Part shown: positions 1 through 11,614 of the stretch, piece by piece
Position numbering within the stretch: position 1 is the first letter of the stretch
Layout: every line of letters begins with the position of its first letter
Origin: Morchella semilibera
Taxonomy: Eukaryota; Ascomycota; Pezizomycetes; Pezizales; Morchellaceae
Direction: 5' to 3'
Length of the DNA: 64,000 nucleotides
NCBI GenBank assembly: GCA_009192285.1
Contig: CM018603.1
Coordinates: 7,277,408 to 7,341,407 of the forward strand
Made by a program: the position numbers and the translations under genes
The notes under the pieces: model-generated
Seen by the model: the letters and a program-made list of their open reading frames with translations, nothing else
Told to the model about the DNA's origin: nothing
Database searches by the model: none

Positions 1-795
1 CCACATTGAGAACTAATTGCTATTAAATGGGTAAGGATCTACATGCCACACTCCCTGGATTATTTTATACCCAATTGGAATTATCAGAGTCTATACGCTT
101 CTCCCTGAGGTCGTACTAGGAGGTTCAGAAGTAGTGAATGTGCGCACTGCGGAGGAGAAAGATGTTTCGCGATGGTATGCATGACATTAGCACCAAGTTA
201 ATGCATATATCAGATATCATATATCTCGAAGTTCAGCAACACGCTGCGAATAGATGTGAACATTGTGGTTTACGTAAAAGTGTAGTTAGCTATGGCCTTT
301 AGCAGGTACTTCTCTAAGCCGGCCTATCTTGTATACGTTAGTAGTTTATCCGAGACACGATAGTTTAGGACATAAATGTGGTTCGCTAAAATGTTATGTT
401 ATAATTACCTTGTGCGTGTTTAAGCATAACTGTCAAATGTTATTGAGGAGGCTGTACTCTATGTGAGGATATGCAAGGAGTGCTTATGATTTTCAAGGCC
501 CTCGCAACATACTAGAAGTGAAATTAGAACGATAGAGACACTATATGTACTAGAGTGGGGGAGTTTCGACGCAACTTAACTGATGTGACAAGTACCGTAG
601 CCGTTCGAAGCTTGTGTACTACATTGTTGTAAACTTTGGCATTTCTTATATGTATTGTACAGTGCACTGCCACAGTGTAGTATCTCGTTGTGCTGCAACA
701 GGGACATGATATTCTACACCAAAACTTGCATATCTATTGACGTTCGGAGACTGCCTCTAGACGTTGGCTTATCCCTTGGACGTATGAGCTTGAGG

Positions 796-940
796 CATTT
801 GGAGAATCTCTCTCGATCTCATGCATGAGTCTATGAACTTAATGGCACATTGGGGTATAATTCTAGAGACTGCTCTGCTTACCCAGACTTCTTTACAGCC
901 AGATTTTTGGCGCTAATGCATGAGAGAGATTCTCCAAATG
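796..940. repeat. MITE-like inverted repeat, about 145 bp
   Basis: The left arm starts CATTTGGAGAATCTCTCTC and the right arm ends GAGAGAGATTCTCCAAATG, an almost perfect inverted pair of about 20 bp. A further copy of the right arm (CTAATGCATGAGAGAG followed by TCCTCCAAA) lies near 2948-2978, so the sequence is dispersed. It has no coding capacity. Confidence 0.6.
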
Positions 941-1644
941 ATATGTCCCATACATCCAGGAGATACCCCCGTGATCGATCGTGGGGACCATACCCCCGTG
1001 AAGAGGTCTACCCATATAGCCACGTACTTACCCCACAATTACCGGGTAAGAGAGATGCATATAGAAACGAGGATGTGTGTGGTTGTCAGAAGGGGTACGT
1101 ACGTTCTTAGCATGTCTTAGTACCTCCAGTCATGTATGGTTGGGGACGCCCTGAACCGGAGTGGTTTCGGGGGTCAACTTCAACCACTAATACCTATCTT
1201 TCCCCAACCACACCCTAATTTATTTTCTCTCTGTTAATCGATAGTTCTGCTCTCACTCTACTATATAACAGAGCCAGATTGATTTCAATCTTTATTGTAG
1301 TAGAGGTATCAATTTTCCAAAAGTTGAGTTCTGTATTGCTATCTAGGAGCGCCAAGAGGCTATTCTTTGAAACTTGCTGGCCATAGATTAATTGATTAGG
1401 CATTTACCGATTGGGAACTTGATCGTCAGAATAAATGTCGCTCTTGGCGTCCCCAGATCCACCAGGCACCTCGACAACCACGTGCCCTGAAATCGTTATC
1501 CCCCACGATATCAACTATTGTTGGTCGAATCTATTTTTCCTTTTTTTCTAGCACGCTATCTTATCGATTGCGTTACCGATCGCAATAGGTGATGCTGGAC
1601 CGTTCATCACACTATAATATAACACTTATACAATATAACACTTA

Positions 1645-1775
1645 TACTCGCAACTTCATAGCGTTTCTGAGCATAACCGTTATTACATGCCATACAAAAA
1701 TGTGGTCTTGGCGTTTTTTTTTTGGTGTATGCAATATTAGTCGTATTCAAAAACGCTAATACCTCAATGCACTAC
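1645..1775. repeat. MITE of the TACTCG-ended family, copy 1
   Basis: It begins TACTCGCAACTTCATAGCG and continues with a core reading ACAAAAATGTGGTCTTGGCG that is nearly identical to the copy at 57151-57250. The right arm (ATTCAAAAACGCTAAT) is the inverse of the left arm, with a degraded terminus. Related copies sit at 27301, 31071, 57151 and 58192. Confidence 0.6.
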
Positions 1776-2301
1776 AAACGACTAGAGCTGACCAACGCAG
1801 ACTGTCAGGTTCTCCATGAACCAACTTACCCTTAATGCAAGACGGTGGAGTGACTATATATAAAACTATTTACACTCGAAAGCTACAGGAATTATGAGTC
1901 CCTGCAACCCAGTACTGCTTTGCTACCACTCTACTCGCAGTTTCTTAGCCTTTCTGAACACGACTGATAGACGCACTCCTGGGGGTATGGTTATCCTGCA
2001 GTGGGGGTACGGCTAACTCCTCATAAATTTGGAAACCAAGTCAACAAAACAGTGCTCTTAGCGCACCTTGACAATTAAAAAAATCTTCTCCATATTCTTA
2101 TAAAGAGTAACATCTGTTCTTAGGAATTTCATTTGATTCATTACTAAATTATTTGGGTGACATTAGTTATACCCCCCGTTTATCCATACCACTAGGATCG
2201 AGTTCGTCTATTGCATACGCAGGGAAAAATTACCAAGATAGCTCTTTTGTATGGCATGTGATAGCGGTCGTGTTCACAAAGGCTATGAAATTGCTAGTAT
2301 A

Positions 2302-2496
2302 GCCTGGTACTAGGCCGAAACATACTCAGAATCTGATGCACTGCATATTATACAAACTCAGTTCTTGACCTGCTATATAGGGTAGTAATAGAATTAAGAT
2401 TACAACAGAAATTCCCTCAAACGGTGTCTTTTGCCGCAAGATTGCCAAGGTTGTAGTGCACCAGATTCTGAGCATGTTTAATTCGGCCTACCAGGC
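2302..2496. repeat. MITE-like inverted repeat, about 195 bp
   Basis: The left arm GCCTGGTACTAGGCCGAA is followed by CTCAGAATCTGATGCAC. The right arm reads GTGCACCAGATTCTGAG and ends TTCGGCCTACCAGGC. The arms are about 40 bp with a few mismatches and an indel. It is non-coding. Confidence 0.6.
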
Positions 2497-4335
2497 GATA
2501 AGAGTATCACATGTAACCGGGTATATATACACTTCCTGTAGCGCTCTGATCTGAGGGCTGGACCAGGAGCCGTTCATTGGATATAGCAGTTTGGGTGGAG
2601 TCAAGAGGGGAAGCGAAAATCTCTGGTGATATATATCGATAGGTAATGAACATCCGAGTAAAAATTAGGATTTGCCCACAGCCTGATCTCTGAAAAAATG
2701 AATACCATGCTGCCCACAAAGTCCTCCGCAATCAATCCTGTATAGACCGTTATGGCGTAAGGGAACCGACGATTCCAAGTTATCCCTATTAATTCATGCG
2801 TTGTAGCATAGCTGGGGTAAGACTAGAGACCCCGTATCTCATGTATATGATCTTGATTTTGGGTGAGGGTAAGTAGTTCGGCGCGTTTATAGATCAATTC
2901 GCATCTTGTTGCTCTATTTTGGTCAATCACTGCCTGGATAGGGCACGCTAATGCATGAGAGAGGTCCTCCAAAGGTTTTACACTACCCTTAAATACACTT
3001 TCTCTACAACCATTGATGCGCCATCTCGCTTTGAAAGTATGATTTTGTGAATAATATATATCCCATGGGCGGCGCAGCTTCAACAGGTGAAAATTGGGGA
3101 TAATTTCAGCTGGAAGAGTTTTTTTTTTGATTCAATGGGTTTATTGGGGCGGAGCACCCAAACGAAGGGGAGAAGGAACTGACACATAGTGGGCGAGACC
3201 CTGAGGAAAAAGCCCCAGTAAGATTACTCAATATGCAATAGGATTAGTTTGGACTCACAATAGTTCGATTCCTCGCACCTCCATCCCTTGCCTATCGCAC
3301 GTATCCTCTAGTTGATCTATCACCTCTTGTTCGAGAGTATATACGGTACTGTGTATCAACATCTAACCAATCCATTCTAACATCTTTACGCTCGGTTCTA
3401 GAGTCTAAATCCCTTATCTCGGCGCCTTCCAATTCCCTAGCTAGAATGTATCCCACTACACTACTGCGCTTTAGATAAATTACAAAACCCCAGTTAAACC
3501 TCAGACTTTTCTGCATGGTAAACTATAGTTGTGGAAAAATGAAACCTGGGCCTACCATGGTTTTCCAATCCAATATGGGAGTGCAACCACACCATTGATT
3601 TGTTTTAACCTTGGTTCATGCGAAGTAATTATTAGCCAGCGCAGCGGAGCTAGCATGCGCAGCGCGCAAAAGTGTAAATGCAGTCGTTCTGTAACAGTGT
3701 TCTTTTTATGTGAGAACTGATATATGATCCCAGCAATATCTCACTCTGCTAAGTGATAGGATATATGAAAAGAGATTGATCCCATTGCGCGTGAGCAGGG
3801 GTGTGCCGGAGGATCTTCTTTGTACTATTCGTGAATAGTAAACACGACCGGGCTAATTATAAATACAGCGCAGCTTATCGAAAAACCTGATCTAGAAATT
3901 GTTAATACTTTGGGTAGTATCTTGGGTCCAGTGAAATTTTCCCTTATCCACTGGCTAGGTTGGGTATCAATAGGACTCAGCTTTCCACAGACGACTCTAA
4001 CCCCCCCCCCCCCAAACACTACCCTTGACTTTTTGAAAGATGCACCACGCGGCATCGCTTCTACATGTTATTGGATATGATCCTAGAAAGTTAGATTAAA
4101 TTTGTAGAAACGAAACATTTATTAATTTTATATTCACAATGGGAAAATACGCTTTTGACTTGTCGTTATATAGTTTTACTGAGTACTGATATGCGGTTTT
4201 TTTGGGTATATATTTTCCCCCATAATCTCTCCTTATCCCGGACACTCACTCTAGATATCCTTCCGCCCGCCACTAGCTTGCTCTATTAGAATCGTTCTAG
4301 TATCTCTGAGCTTATACATACGAGTAGTAGGCCTT

Positions 4336-6765
4336 ATGTTCTCAACGCCTGATCAAGCTCCCGATCAAGCTCCTCCTCATCTTGAGCCATGGGCAGCTTA
4401 TGTCTCCCGCATACTAGACGTCAAAGCCGCCGAAGACGGTGTTCGATTCTATAACCCGGCTCGAATTAATTCAAATGTGCAACCAGCCCTTGTCGATATC
4501 TCATGGCCGGTGTTCCCGGAGCAGCTGAGAAAGGGCGGTAGCGATGAAGCGCGTTGGAAAGAGGCGGACAAGAACATGGAGAGAAGGGATTCTCAGGATG
4601 AATATTGTGAATGGAGCGTGCAACGCAATACGGAAGGTAAAATAACCAAAGTTGTGTTTACCTGTGAATTTCCAGAGGTAAGAACCATTTACAGAAATTC
4701 CCAACCAGCCCGGCCATGAGGAAGGTTTCTGAGATATATCAAGTACTGGAACCACATTTCGAAAAACCCGCAACATCTGCTTGAATTGTACCAACAATTT
4801 AACCCTGGACACGATATTAGAATTGAAGACCTTTATATCAACGGCGTTTATAATCCTTGTAATAAATGGAATACAGGTACCGAATCCGGACACATCGCCC
4901 ACATGTTGCAGCCGCAAAATCTGCTCGATGACTTTGTTGAACTAGCTGCACGAGCAACAATTATTAGACGTGATGATGAGCATAAGTTCATCACCGATGG
5001 TCCCGAGCTTGTCAGGCTTGCTGGCTATAGCTCGTGGCGGCGTAGTTCGGACCCTCATGTATATCCCCCCACCCAACCCATACTCTTGCAATTGTCTTTC
5101 GAATCTTACATTCTATTTCTAGGTTGCTCAGGAAATAAACAAGCTGGTTCGGGGGGGCAAGATGATCACCCTTGATAACCCTATTTGCATATCATTCGAG
5201 CCATTCTTTGGGCGCGGCAAGTTTCGCACCGATGATAAAGAAGATATCCCTTGGTTTTGGACCTTCTCGCGTGGCAAAGACGGACGGTTTACCCGATTAG
5301 TATTTGAGGTTCCTCCCGGGGCGGGGTGCGTCTTGGGGGATATCTATGATATTCAATCTGGCCGTAAGATCATGTATGGAGCGCAGCTGGCAGATCATCT
5401 CAGAGTCAAGATTACCGGTCAAGCAACTCCCTTTCTACCCCGTACATTCTCACCACTATGGTCATTTATCGCGGGCCGAAGTAACCAGCATCAGCCTCTC
5501 AAAGGAGAGTTTATAGCATCTGAGATCACAGACTGGTTTGGTCAGCGCCTGGTAAATAATCCGATTGACCGGCATCCTCTCAGCCTTAAAGCGGTGGTTG
5601 ACAAACTACCCGCGTTGACCTGGGTTCCATTTGTAGTCCATGAGGGATTACATATGGAAGATGCTGGAAGAAAGAAAGGCCCCAGAATTATCGTGATTAG
5701 CACGCCCCTTAACCCGACACAGAAACCCAAGCACACGGCACCGGGGTGTAGGATTGCAGATATACACGCCTTACGACAGCGGGCGTTTAAAACACATACA
5801 TTGTGTATCGTTGGGGGTGCGGGGGTTGGGGGTGTGGGGCTTGATCAACACGACAATTTCTTGCAATGCGCAGGGTTTGACCCGGCAAAGGGCTGGTTCA
5901 ATTTCTACGAGGTAAGTACATGCTTTAGATATATAGGACTTGATTTCCGTGCTGACGGTAAACACCCCCAGCGCTCTGCATCACTTGACGGTACTCTCCA
6001 GCCTGGCTGGCTTTATTTTGGGAACTCTAAAGATGCCTTCTCCCCCTCGACAAAAGGGAAAGGGGTCTTCTGTGGTCATGTTAATGGTGCTCTCGTCATG
6101 AAGGAGCTTGAGCGACCCTGGCTCCACTGGCACAGTTCGATGTCCCCAGACCTCAACAAGTGTCTTAGCCCAAGGAACCCCCTTCTAAAGGAGGAAATTA
6201 TGCATCAAGTCGGCCTGGCCGACGATTTGGAGCTTATTATCATAGAAGGATTGCGAAAGTGGTATGACCCCATGCTAAACTCTTTTGACCCCCCTCTTGT
6301 AGGTAACGTACCAACTGCGAATTTAGGTTTGACAAAAGGCTTCAGCTGGATTTCGGATTCCCACGAAGTCGTGAGGCTGTAAATGTGAAGTCATGGATCG
6401 CACATGCTCTGTTGACCACCACAGTCAATATTGGGGCATCAGCGGTTGATAGTAGATCAGTTCTAGAAAAAGGGAATGATTTCTGGACGCCAAAGGGTCT
6501 GTTCTATAATGAGGATGCTTTGAGCCTTGTTTTTGATCAGCTGAGCTCTAGTGTAAATGCCTGACCCAGGAGTATTTGTTACGCACGATGATACTGATGA
6601 GACAATTCACAGGTCCCTCAGATGGCTGTTGTCAACGCACAGCATTATAAACGTGGGATTGAGAAGCTCCGGCTACGTATTTTAGAGGATATCGATGCTA
6701 GCAAAGTATCAAGTTACGATGAGGGACAAGTAAGCTCTATTACCAAAAAGCGTTGCAGGGGATAA
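4336..6765 (+). CDS. Uncharacterised conserved protein, about 700 aa, six exons
   Basis: Function is not known to me. Reconstructed exons are 4336-4677, 4744-5058, 5123-5911, 5972-6298, about 6376-6552 and 6613-6765. All introns are 60-80 bp with GT..AG, and all joins keep frame. Each intron rescues continuity; for example, the first joins FPE directly to YWNHISKNP. Recognisable conserved-looking blocks are VVFTCEFPEYW (about residues 107-117), YNPCNKWNT (about 145) and LHWHSSMSPD in the C-terminal third. No signal peptide or membrane segment is visible. I recall similarly patterned bacterial and fungal hypothetical proteins (EGPEYW, then NPxNKWN) but cannot name a Pfam family. A small gene follows on the same strand. 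The fourth intron acceptor is the least certain: both 6375 and 6390 keep frame. Confidence 0.8.
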
Positions 6766-7030
6766 TATAAGCTACTTACACTAGAGGGGCTTTTTTTCTT
6801 AGTGTCCTTGGATTATATTGACTCCTAGTAGAGAGGATCTTGAAGGACTGAGAAGAGTGATACAGACTGGGCTGCTCTCAAGGCACCATCTAGCTGCGTT
6901 TCTGATGGTCGACTTTTGGTAGGGACAGATTATATATTCTGAACTCTTGTTTCTTTCTTGGTGGAGTACACTAATATAATTCACGAAACACTTTAGCAAC
7001 CCCATCTTCTCCTCTCGTCGCGCAAGTCTT

Positions 7031-7525
7031 ATGAAGTACATTCCTGATACTTCAAATTGCAACTTCCAGGGAGTCTATGACCTTGGCGAAAAGATCCTCC
7101 AAAACATTAACAAATCACCCGAAAAAGACATCCAAGGCTCCCCTGAAGCAGAGTACCTCGGCTATCTCAGTGCGCCCGGCGGGGACATCGATATCTACTG
7201 CGTTAAGAAGATTACCTCCTACCTTGAAAACATTAACCTTCGACTACAAACACAAGATGGCATAGATGCGTATTTGAGAGTGTCCGAGTCGCGAAGGAGG
7301 GTCTTTCGCCCGCCACCGGGATCGATGGACCCAAAGAATGGTCTTGCTGAGTTCGATATGACACTGCCGTATGCGGATGCTCTCGCCAAAGATGCGAAGA
7401 AAGTTGTCATGACTGAAGCGGGTGAGATTAAAGAGGTTGAGGAACTTGATGGAGAAAAAGCCGATCCTCCTCCAAAATATTCGAGATTTTCATCAGAAGG
7501 GTGTCCATGGGCTGCTTCGCGTTGA
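7031..7525 (+). CDS. Hypothetical protein, 164 aa
   Basis: Single-exon frame with an ATG start and two stops close together at the end. Composition is protein-like: mixed charged residues, an acidic KEVEELDGEK stretch near residue 137 and a C-terminal SEGCPWAASR. No motif was recognised. It lies 265 bp downstream of the six-exon gene on the same strand and could be its functional partner or a detached 3' part of it. No splice path joining the two was obvious, because the upstream gene ends in a clean stop. Confidence 0.5.
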   Translation: MKYIPDTSNCNFQGVYDLGEKILQNINKSPEKDIQGSPEAEYLGYLSAPGGDIDIYCVKKITSYLENINLRLQTQDGIDAYLRVSESRRRVFRPPPGSMDPKNGLAEFDMTLPYADALAKDAKKVVMTEAGEIKEVEELDGEKADPPPKYSRFSSEGCPWAASR

Positions 7526-8157
7526 TAAGTGTTAAAGCCATATAGCGAGGAGGTGGGGGGGGGGGGGGCGCCGGCGGGATCTAGGTCTGAATATGATATA
7601 CTAGTGAGAATTTGGGTCTATTATATATTGCCTACATACATATCTATATATAAGAGTATCATATCATCATACATGGCCTCGGCAAGAAAAACCTATTTTG
7701 AAGCACTTGATGTACTTGATGCACCGGTGATAATTATTTAAATGGCATCGCTAATAACTCCCCCAACCAAGCAATATACCAATGATCCGTCTATCAAACT
7801 GTATAGACAGATTTCCTTTATCTATTTCTTTTGGTCAAGCTATCGGAGCCCGAAAACGGGTGCTTTAACTTTGTATAAGACCTGGTGAAGTGAAGAGTAC
7901 GTATAAATTATATGTACCCATGTATACCCTCACCTAAACAAACCACAAACAAAATAGAAATCAGGTAATAGTGTTAATTCTGCTCTAACTAAACCCTAAC
8001 AACCGCCGGCCCTGAAATCCAGGGTTGGGGTAACATTGAGGGTTAGGTGTGTATCCAAGGGCTAGGGTTTCTGACCTCCAAGGCGGTATTTGATTGATTA
8101 CTTCAGTACCTGTTTAAACCACAAAGACAATAGATTCTAATAAAAGAAAAAGTTTAC

Positions 8158-8256
8158 TCCGATGCGGGGAGTCGAACCTCGATCTGCCTGGACCGCCTCC
8201 CCTCTTATTAAGGACTTGGAAGCGAGCGCTGCTGACCGTTACACCTGACGTTAGCA
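8158..8256 (-). pseudogene. tRNA-like relic (A and B box present, acceptor stem not paired)
   Basis: Read on the minus strand there is a good D-arm/A-box word (GTGTAACGGTCAGC), a plausible anticodon-loop word CTTCCAA, and a perfect B box GGTTCGACTCC in a near-paired T arm, followed by CATCGGA. The 5' flank does not pair with that 3' acceptor strand, and the anticodon stem has no partner without a long insertion. It therefore looks like a degenerate tRNA or tRNA-derived SINE head rather than a working tRNA. The isotype is undecided: the loop would read TCC (Gly), while the acceptor resembles fungal Glu tRNAs. Confidence 0.4.
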
Positions 8257-9035
8257 GCTGTTACATAGAACAAAATTCATTCCTTATATTATGGAGAGAT
8301 AAGCAGCCAAATACGATAATAAATGCTTCTCTCACCTGATCCGCCTATCCGCCTGTGGGGAGGTTTCACGGACTTAATAGTTGCTTTACCACAGCCATTA
8401 TCGCAATAGCGCTAACGGCTTAGCGGTATCTTGACGGATTAAATCTCCCGTGTCATTCAGATCATGGACTCTCACTCGCGTCATGCGCGATCACTCGGTA
8501 GGCTCTTGAACAACGATCTGTTAGGTCTTGTTTTTTTTATGTTTGCTCGTTTAATTCATTAATTGATCTGTTGGTACCAGTTGCAAGGAACCGATATTCG
8601 TTCTTTTGCGTGTCGTGAAACCACAGTGCGAGTGATACTCCATGACTACAACACCACCACACACTAAAGCGCTGAGACGGGGCGCTGGCCGGCACATATC
8701 GCACGGCCCTACGGCTTGGCGGCGTAGAGTCCAATATCTGTGAGTGTACTCACGGCAAAACCTCAGCGCTGGGTGGGTGTGGTAGTTGGGTCTGCGTGCT
8801 CTGGTCGACAGCCATTTATATCAGCTGCTAGCTTTTGTCTACCCGCGCACGCACATGGCCTGACTGGTATTTCACCACGCAGCCCAGTGGGGCTGGTGGT
8901 CTGAGCTTGCAGAGTCGTTGCAGAGCGTCCGGATATACCCGTCGTGATCAATTATAAGTATTTTGGTGATTGCGTCCAGACTAGGGGACGACACTTGGCT
9001 TGCGCGGGTGAGGTCATGAGCGGGTAGGCCGTAGG

Positions 9036-9402
9036 TAGTGATGGGCACAAGACAAGTTGTCTCGGGACTAAGTCTCGAGACTTTCAGCAAGACAAGACGA
9101 GACCTGAGGGGACAAGACAAGACAAGACAAGACTAGGTCTGAATGTCTCGAGACATTTAGGACTTTATTTTCGTACCCAAATGTACTCCCCAGCTACGAT
9201 TCCAACTTTTGATCAACTTTTAATATACATTAACTATCATGATTGTGGGTGTTCCCCAGAAACAAAGTCACATGACCAAAATTCTCGAGACTTTGACGAG
9301 ACTAGACCATTGTCTCGAGACTTTCGAGACCTAATTCAAGAGGTACAAGACGAGACGAGACTTGGGTTAGTCTCGTCTCGTCTTGTCTCGTGCCCATCAC
9401 TA
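9036..9402. mobile_element. Non-autonomous element with hAT-like ends and GAGAC-rich interior
   Basis: The left end is TAGTGATGGGCACAAGACAAG and the right end is its inverse (CTTGTCTCGTGCCCATCACTA), giving an inverted repeat of about 20 bp. The 367 bp interior is dominated by GAGAC, GACAA and CTCGAGAC words. CGGGTAGG lies directly after the right end and again at 9021-9028, 7 bp before the left end, a possible 8 bp target duplication disturbed by a small insertion. The end sequence resembles hAT-type termini. It has no transposase. Confidence 0.6.
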
Positions 9403-11614
9403 CGGGTAGGTAACCGATCGCGCGGCTGCACAGGTGGATCATACTACTTCCTTGCACAACTTCATCTCGTAGTGGTACTAAGAAATGCATCTCCTAGTTC
9501 ACTGTTCGGGGGCGGGGGGGCCTTTACCAGACGTGGAAATGGGTCAACGGAAACATTGCCCAGCAAACGGTTGGGAGGGCATGAATCAAATGATTCATTT
9601 ACATAGGTTCGATCCCCACAGTTATGTTTTTTTAACTCATAAATTAACGGGAAAGATGTTCAATTAAACCACATATTGTTTCCCGAATAGTAATTTGATG
9701 CCTTTCCACCCCACTATTTGATTCATTATTCGTACCTCCTAGAGCGCGGTGGTGGTGTTGGCTCGGGAAGCATCCAATCTCGAGCTATATATTTCGGGCA
9801 CCATGGACTGGGGTTCTGTATTAGTGAAGAGCCCCGGTCATATATACATGTATTAATTCTTAATTGTAGTTTAGAATCTCTAGGAGGCGTGCATAGAAAA
9901 TGTATCAAATTCTTGTGTGGTCAATTTGTAGTAAAGTTGTTGGCAAATGAATCAAATAAAGCTGATAGGCAGTATTGTAATTGTTTCTATGGGAAATAAT
10001 ACATCGAGATTTTAACGAACCAGTAAATGGATTAGGGAGTGCATCATGTGATGTACTTTAGGGTTAGGGAAAACGTTCCGCCAGCCATATTTGTTATTAC
10101 CTAGGCCATAAGTAACATTAACTTATAAAGAAGTAGTATTCAACGCCTATGTATTCCTGATAGCATTGTGCTAATGCGTCTCCACACCTGTGGCCTTGGT
10201 AGAGAACGAGAAGCTGGTGAGTGGCGGTTGTTTTGGTACGTCTGGCTCTTTACCAGATAGGTTATTAATTCGGTGGGTGGAGTAGCTAGGCGCACCTTAA
10301 TGTCAGATCTATGCTATTGCTACTCCGTACGTATATCCTATATATACTCTACAGGGTAAGGAAATGAATATCGCACTTCACGCCATTTTGAGAGTCCTAA
10401 AAGAGATATATCTACTCTCGGTACATAGTTGGACCAGGGAGAGATACAATTTCTTGTCTTGTGTGTAGCTAGCATCTCTTAACCCACTTCTTTCAATATT
10501 CAACATAGAGGCCCTAACCCAGTAGAAACAGCCCTAATTCACCGTGTGATATCCGTAATTACTGAGCGGACCATAAGATTAACCCAGATTGTGACAAAAG
10601 GTTGTTACTATAATCAATGAAACCTTTTCGCCCACTCAAGCCAGCAGTCGGAACAAGATTCGATCACTCAGGGCCCTGAGCTGGCACACAGAAAAACAAC
10701 GCAACCGGGGGTTGAGAGAAGAGAGCTATCTCGTATCAAGTAACCAAGCTTTTGTAATTGGAAGGGGAAGAAAAAGAAGACAACCAGTCTTGCAGCCTGT
10801 GTTCTTCAAGGCGAACGAAGCTTGACACCCATAGTGTAACTTAAAATATCAGCCGAGGCCCCCCCCCCCGGCCCTGTTGAATAGGGAGGGGTACATACCT
10901 GCCAATAGTAAAACCCTACAAAGGACTGCCTCCTAGCATGCAGGAAACGCAGTCGGGTTTGAAGCATCGCCCGGCTTTATATTGTAACACCGAAACTCAA
11001 TTACAGAGTAGGTAGGCTACTGGTTGCGCCCGCGCGGGGTATCTATTGTCTCACACTACAGAAGATTCGATTGTCGATCCAGCAAGTAAGAAGAACGAAG
11101 TACGGGTTAGGTCTTCTTGAGGGAATCGAGTGGGGATCACCATTTAAATCTTAAATCAGGTATTTTGTTTCAGGCCATCAGTCGAACCATTTCTAGTGGC
11201 TCGATTGCCGCTCTTTGTAGTGCGCGCGATATAAGTGTTGGTGACGACCCACGCCCCACCGCTTGCTGGGAGGCAGTGCTTTTCTTGGAGTAAGATCAGC
11301 AGGGTCAAACAATGGGCGAACTTGAGGAGGCTATGCTATTGTAACCATGTGCTGAATATATATTCTCCGTATATATACAGCAAGGCCTGCCATCGAATCG
11401 CTGAGACCTGGGCTCAGTTCATCACAGTAATATATTGCAGGTCTTTCTCTCCGTGCGGACATATAAAGACTGCCCATTCGTATCGTTTTCTTACTCCACT
11501 AGCCATTGGCAGCACTTAAGCTCGGTCTTCAACGTCAACCCTTTTCCTACTTCAGAAAGGTCACTCTCTCCAAGGCATTCCCAAACATACGGCCACCTTG
11601 AAGGTATTTCCACC

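Larger units (their letters stand above)
1..4335. other. Gene-free spacer with small inverted repeats
   Basis: No convincing coding region is seen: open frames are under 90 codons and show no domain-like composition. The stretch is AT-rich with scattered homopolymers, including a run of about 14 C near 4000. It holds an inverted repeat at 796-940, a MITE-like copy at 1645-1775, a solo fragment of the same end at about 1932-1968, and an inverted repeat at 2302-2496. Confidence 0.6.
7526..11614. other. Gene-free spacer with tRNA-like relic and GAGAC element
   Basis: No coding region is supported. The stretch contains a G13 run near 7556, short telomere-like words near 7985-8070 (CCCTAAC and GGGTTAGG), a tRNA-like relic at 8158-8256 and a GAGAC/ACAAG-rich element at 9036-9402. 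The open frames across the latter exist only because the simple repeat lacks stops. Nothing is seen in 10.0-11.6 kb except a CT-rich stretch just upstream of the ATG at 11615. Confidence 0.55.

Noticed and set aside
9181-9606. 141-codon plus-strand frame
   Set aside because: It lies across the GAGAC simple-repeat element, with Arg/Ser/Leu-rich repetitive translation and no domain.
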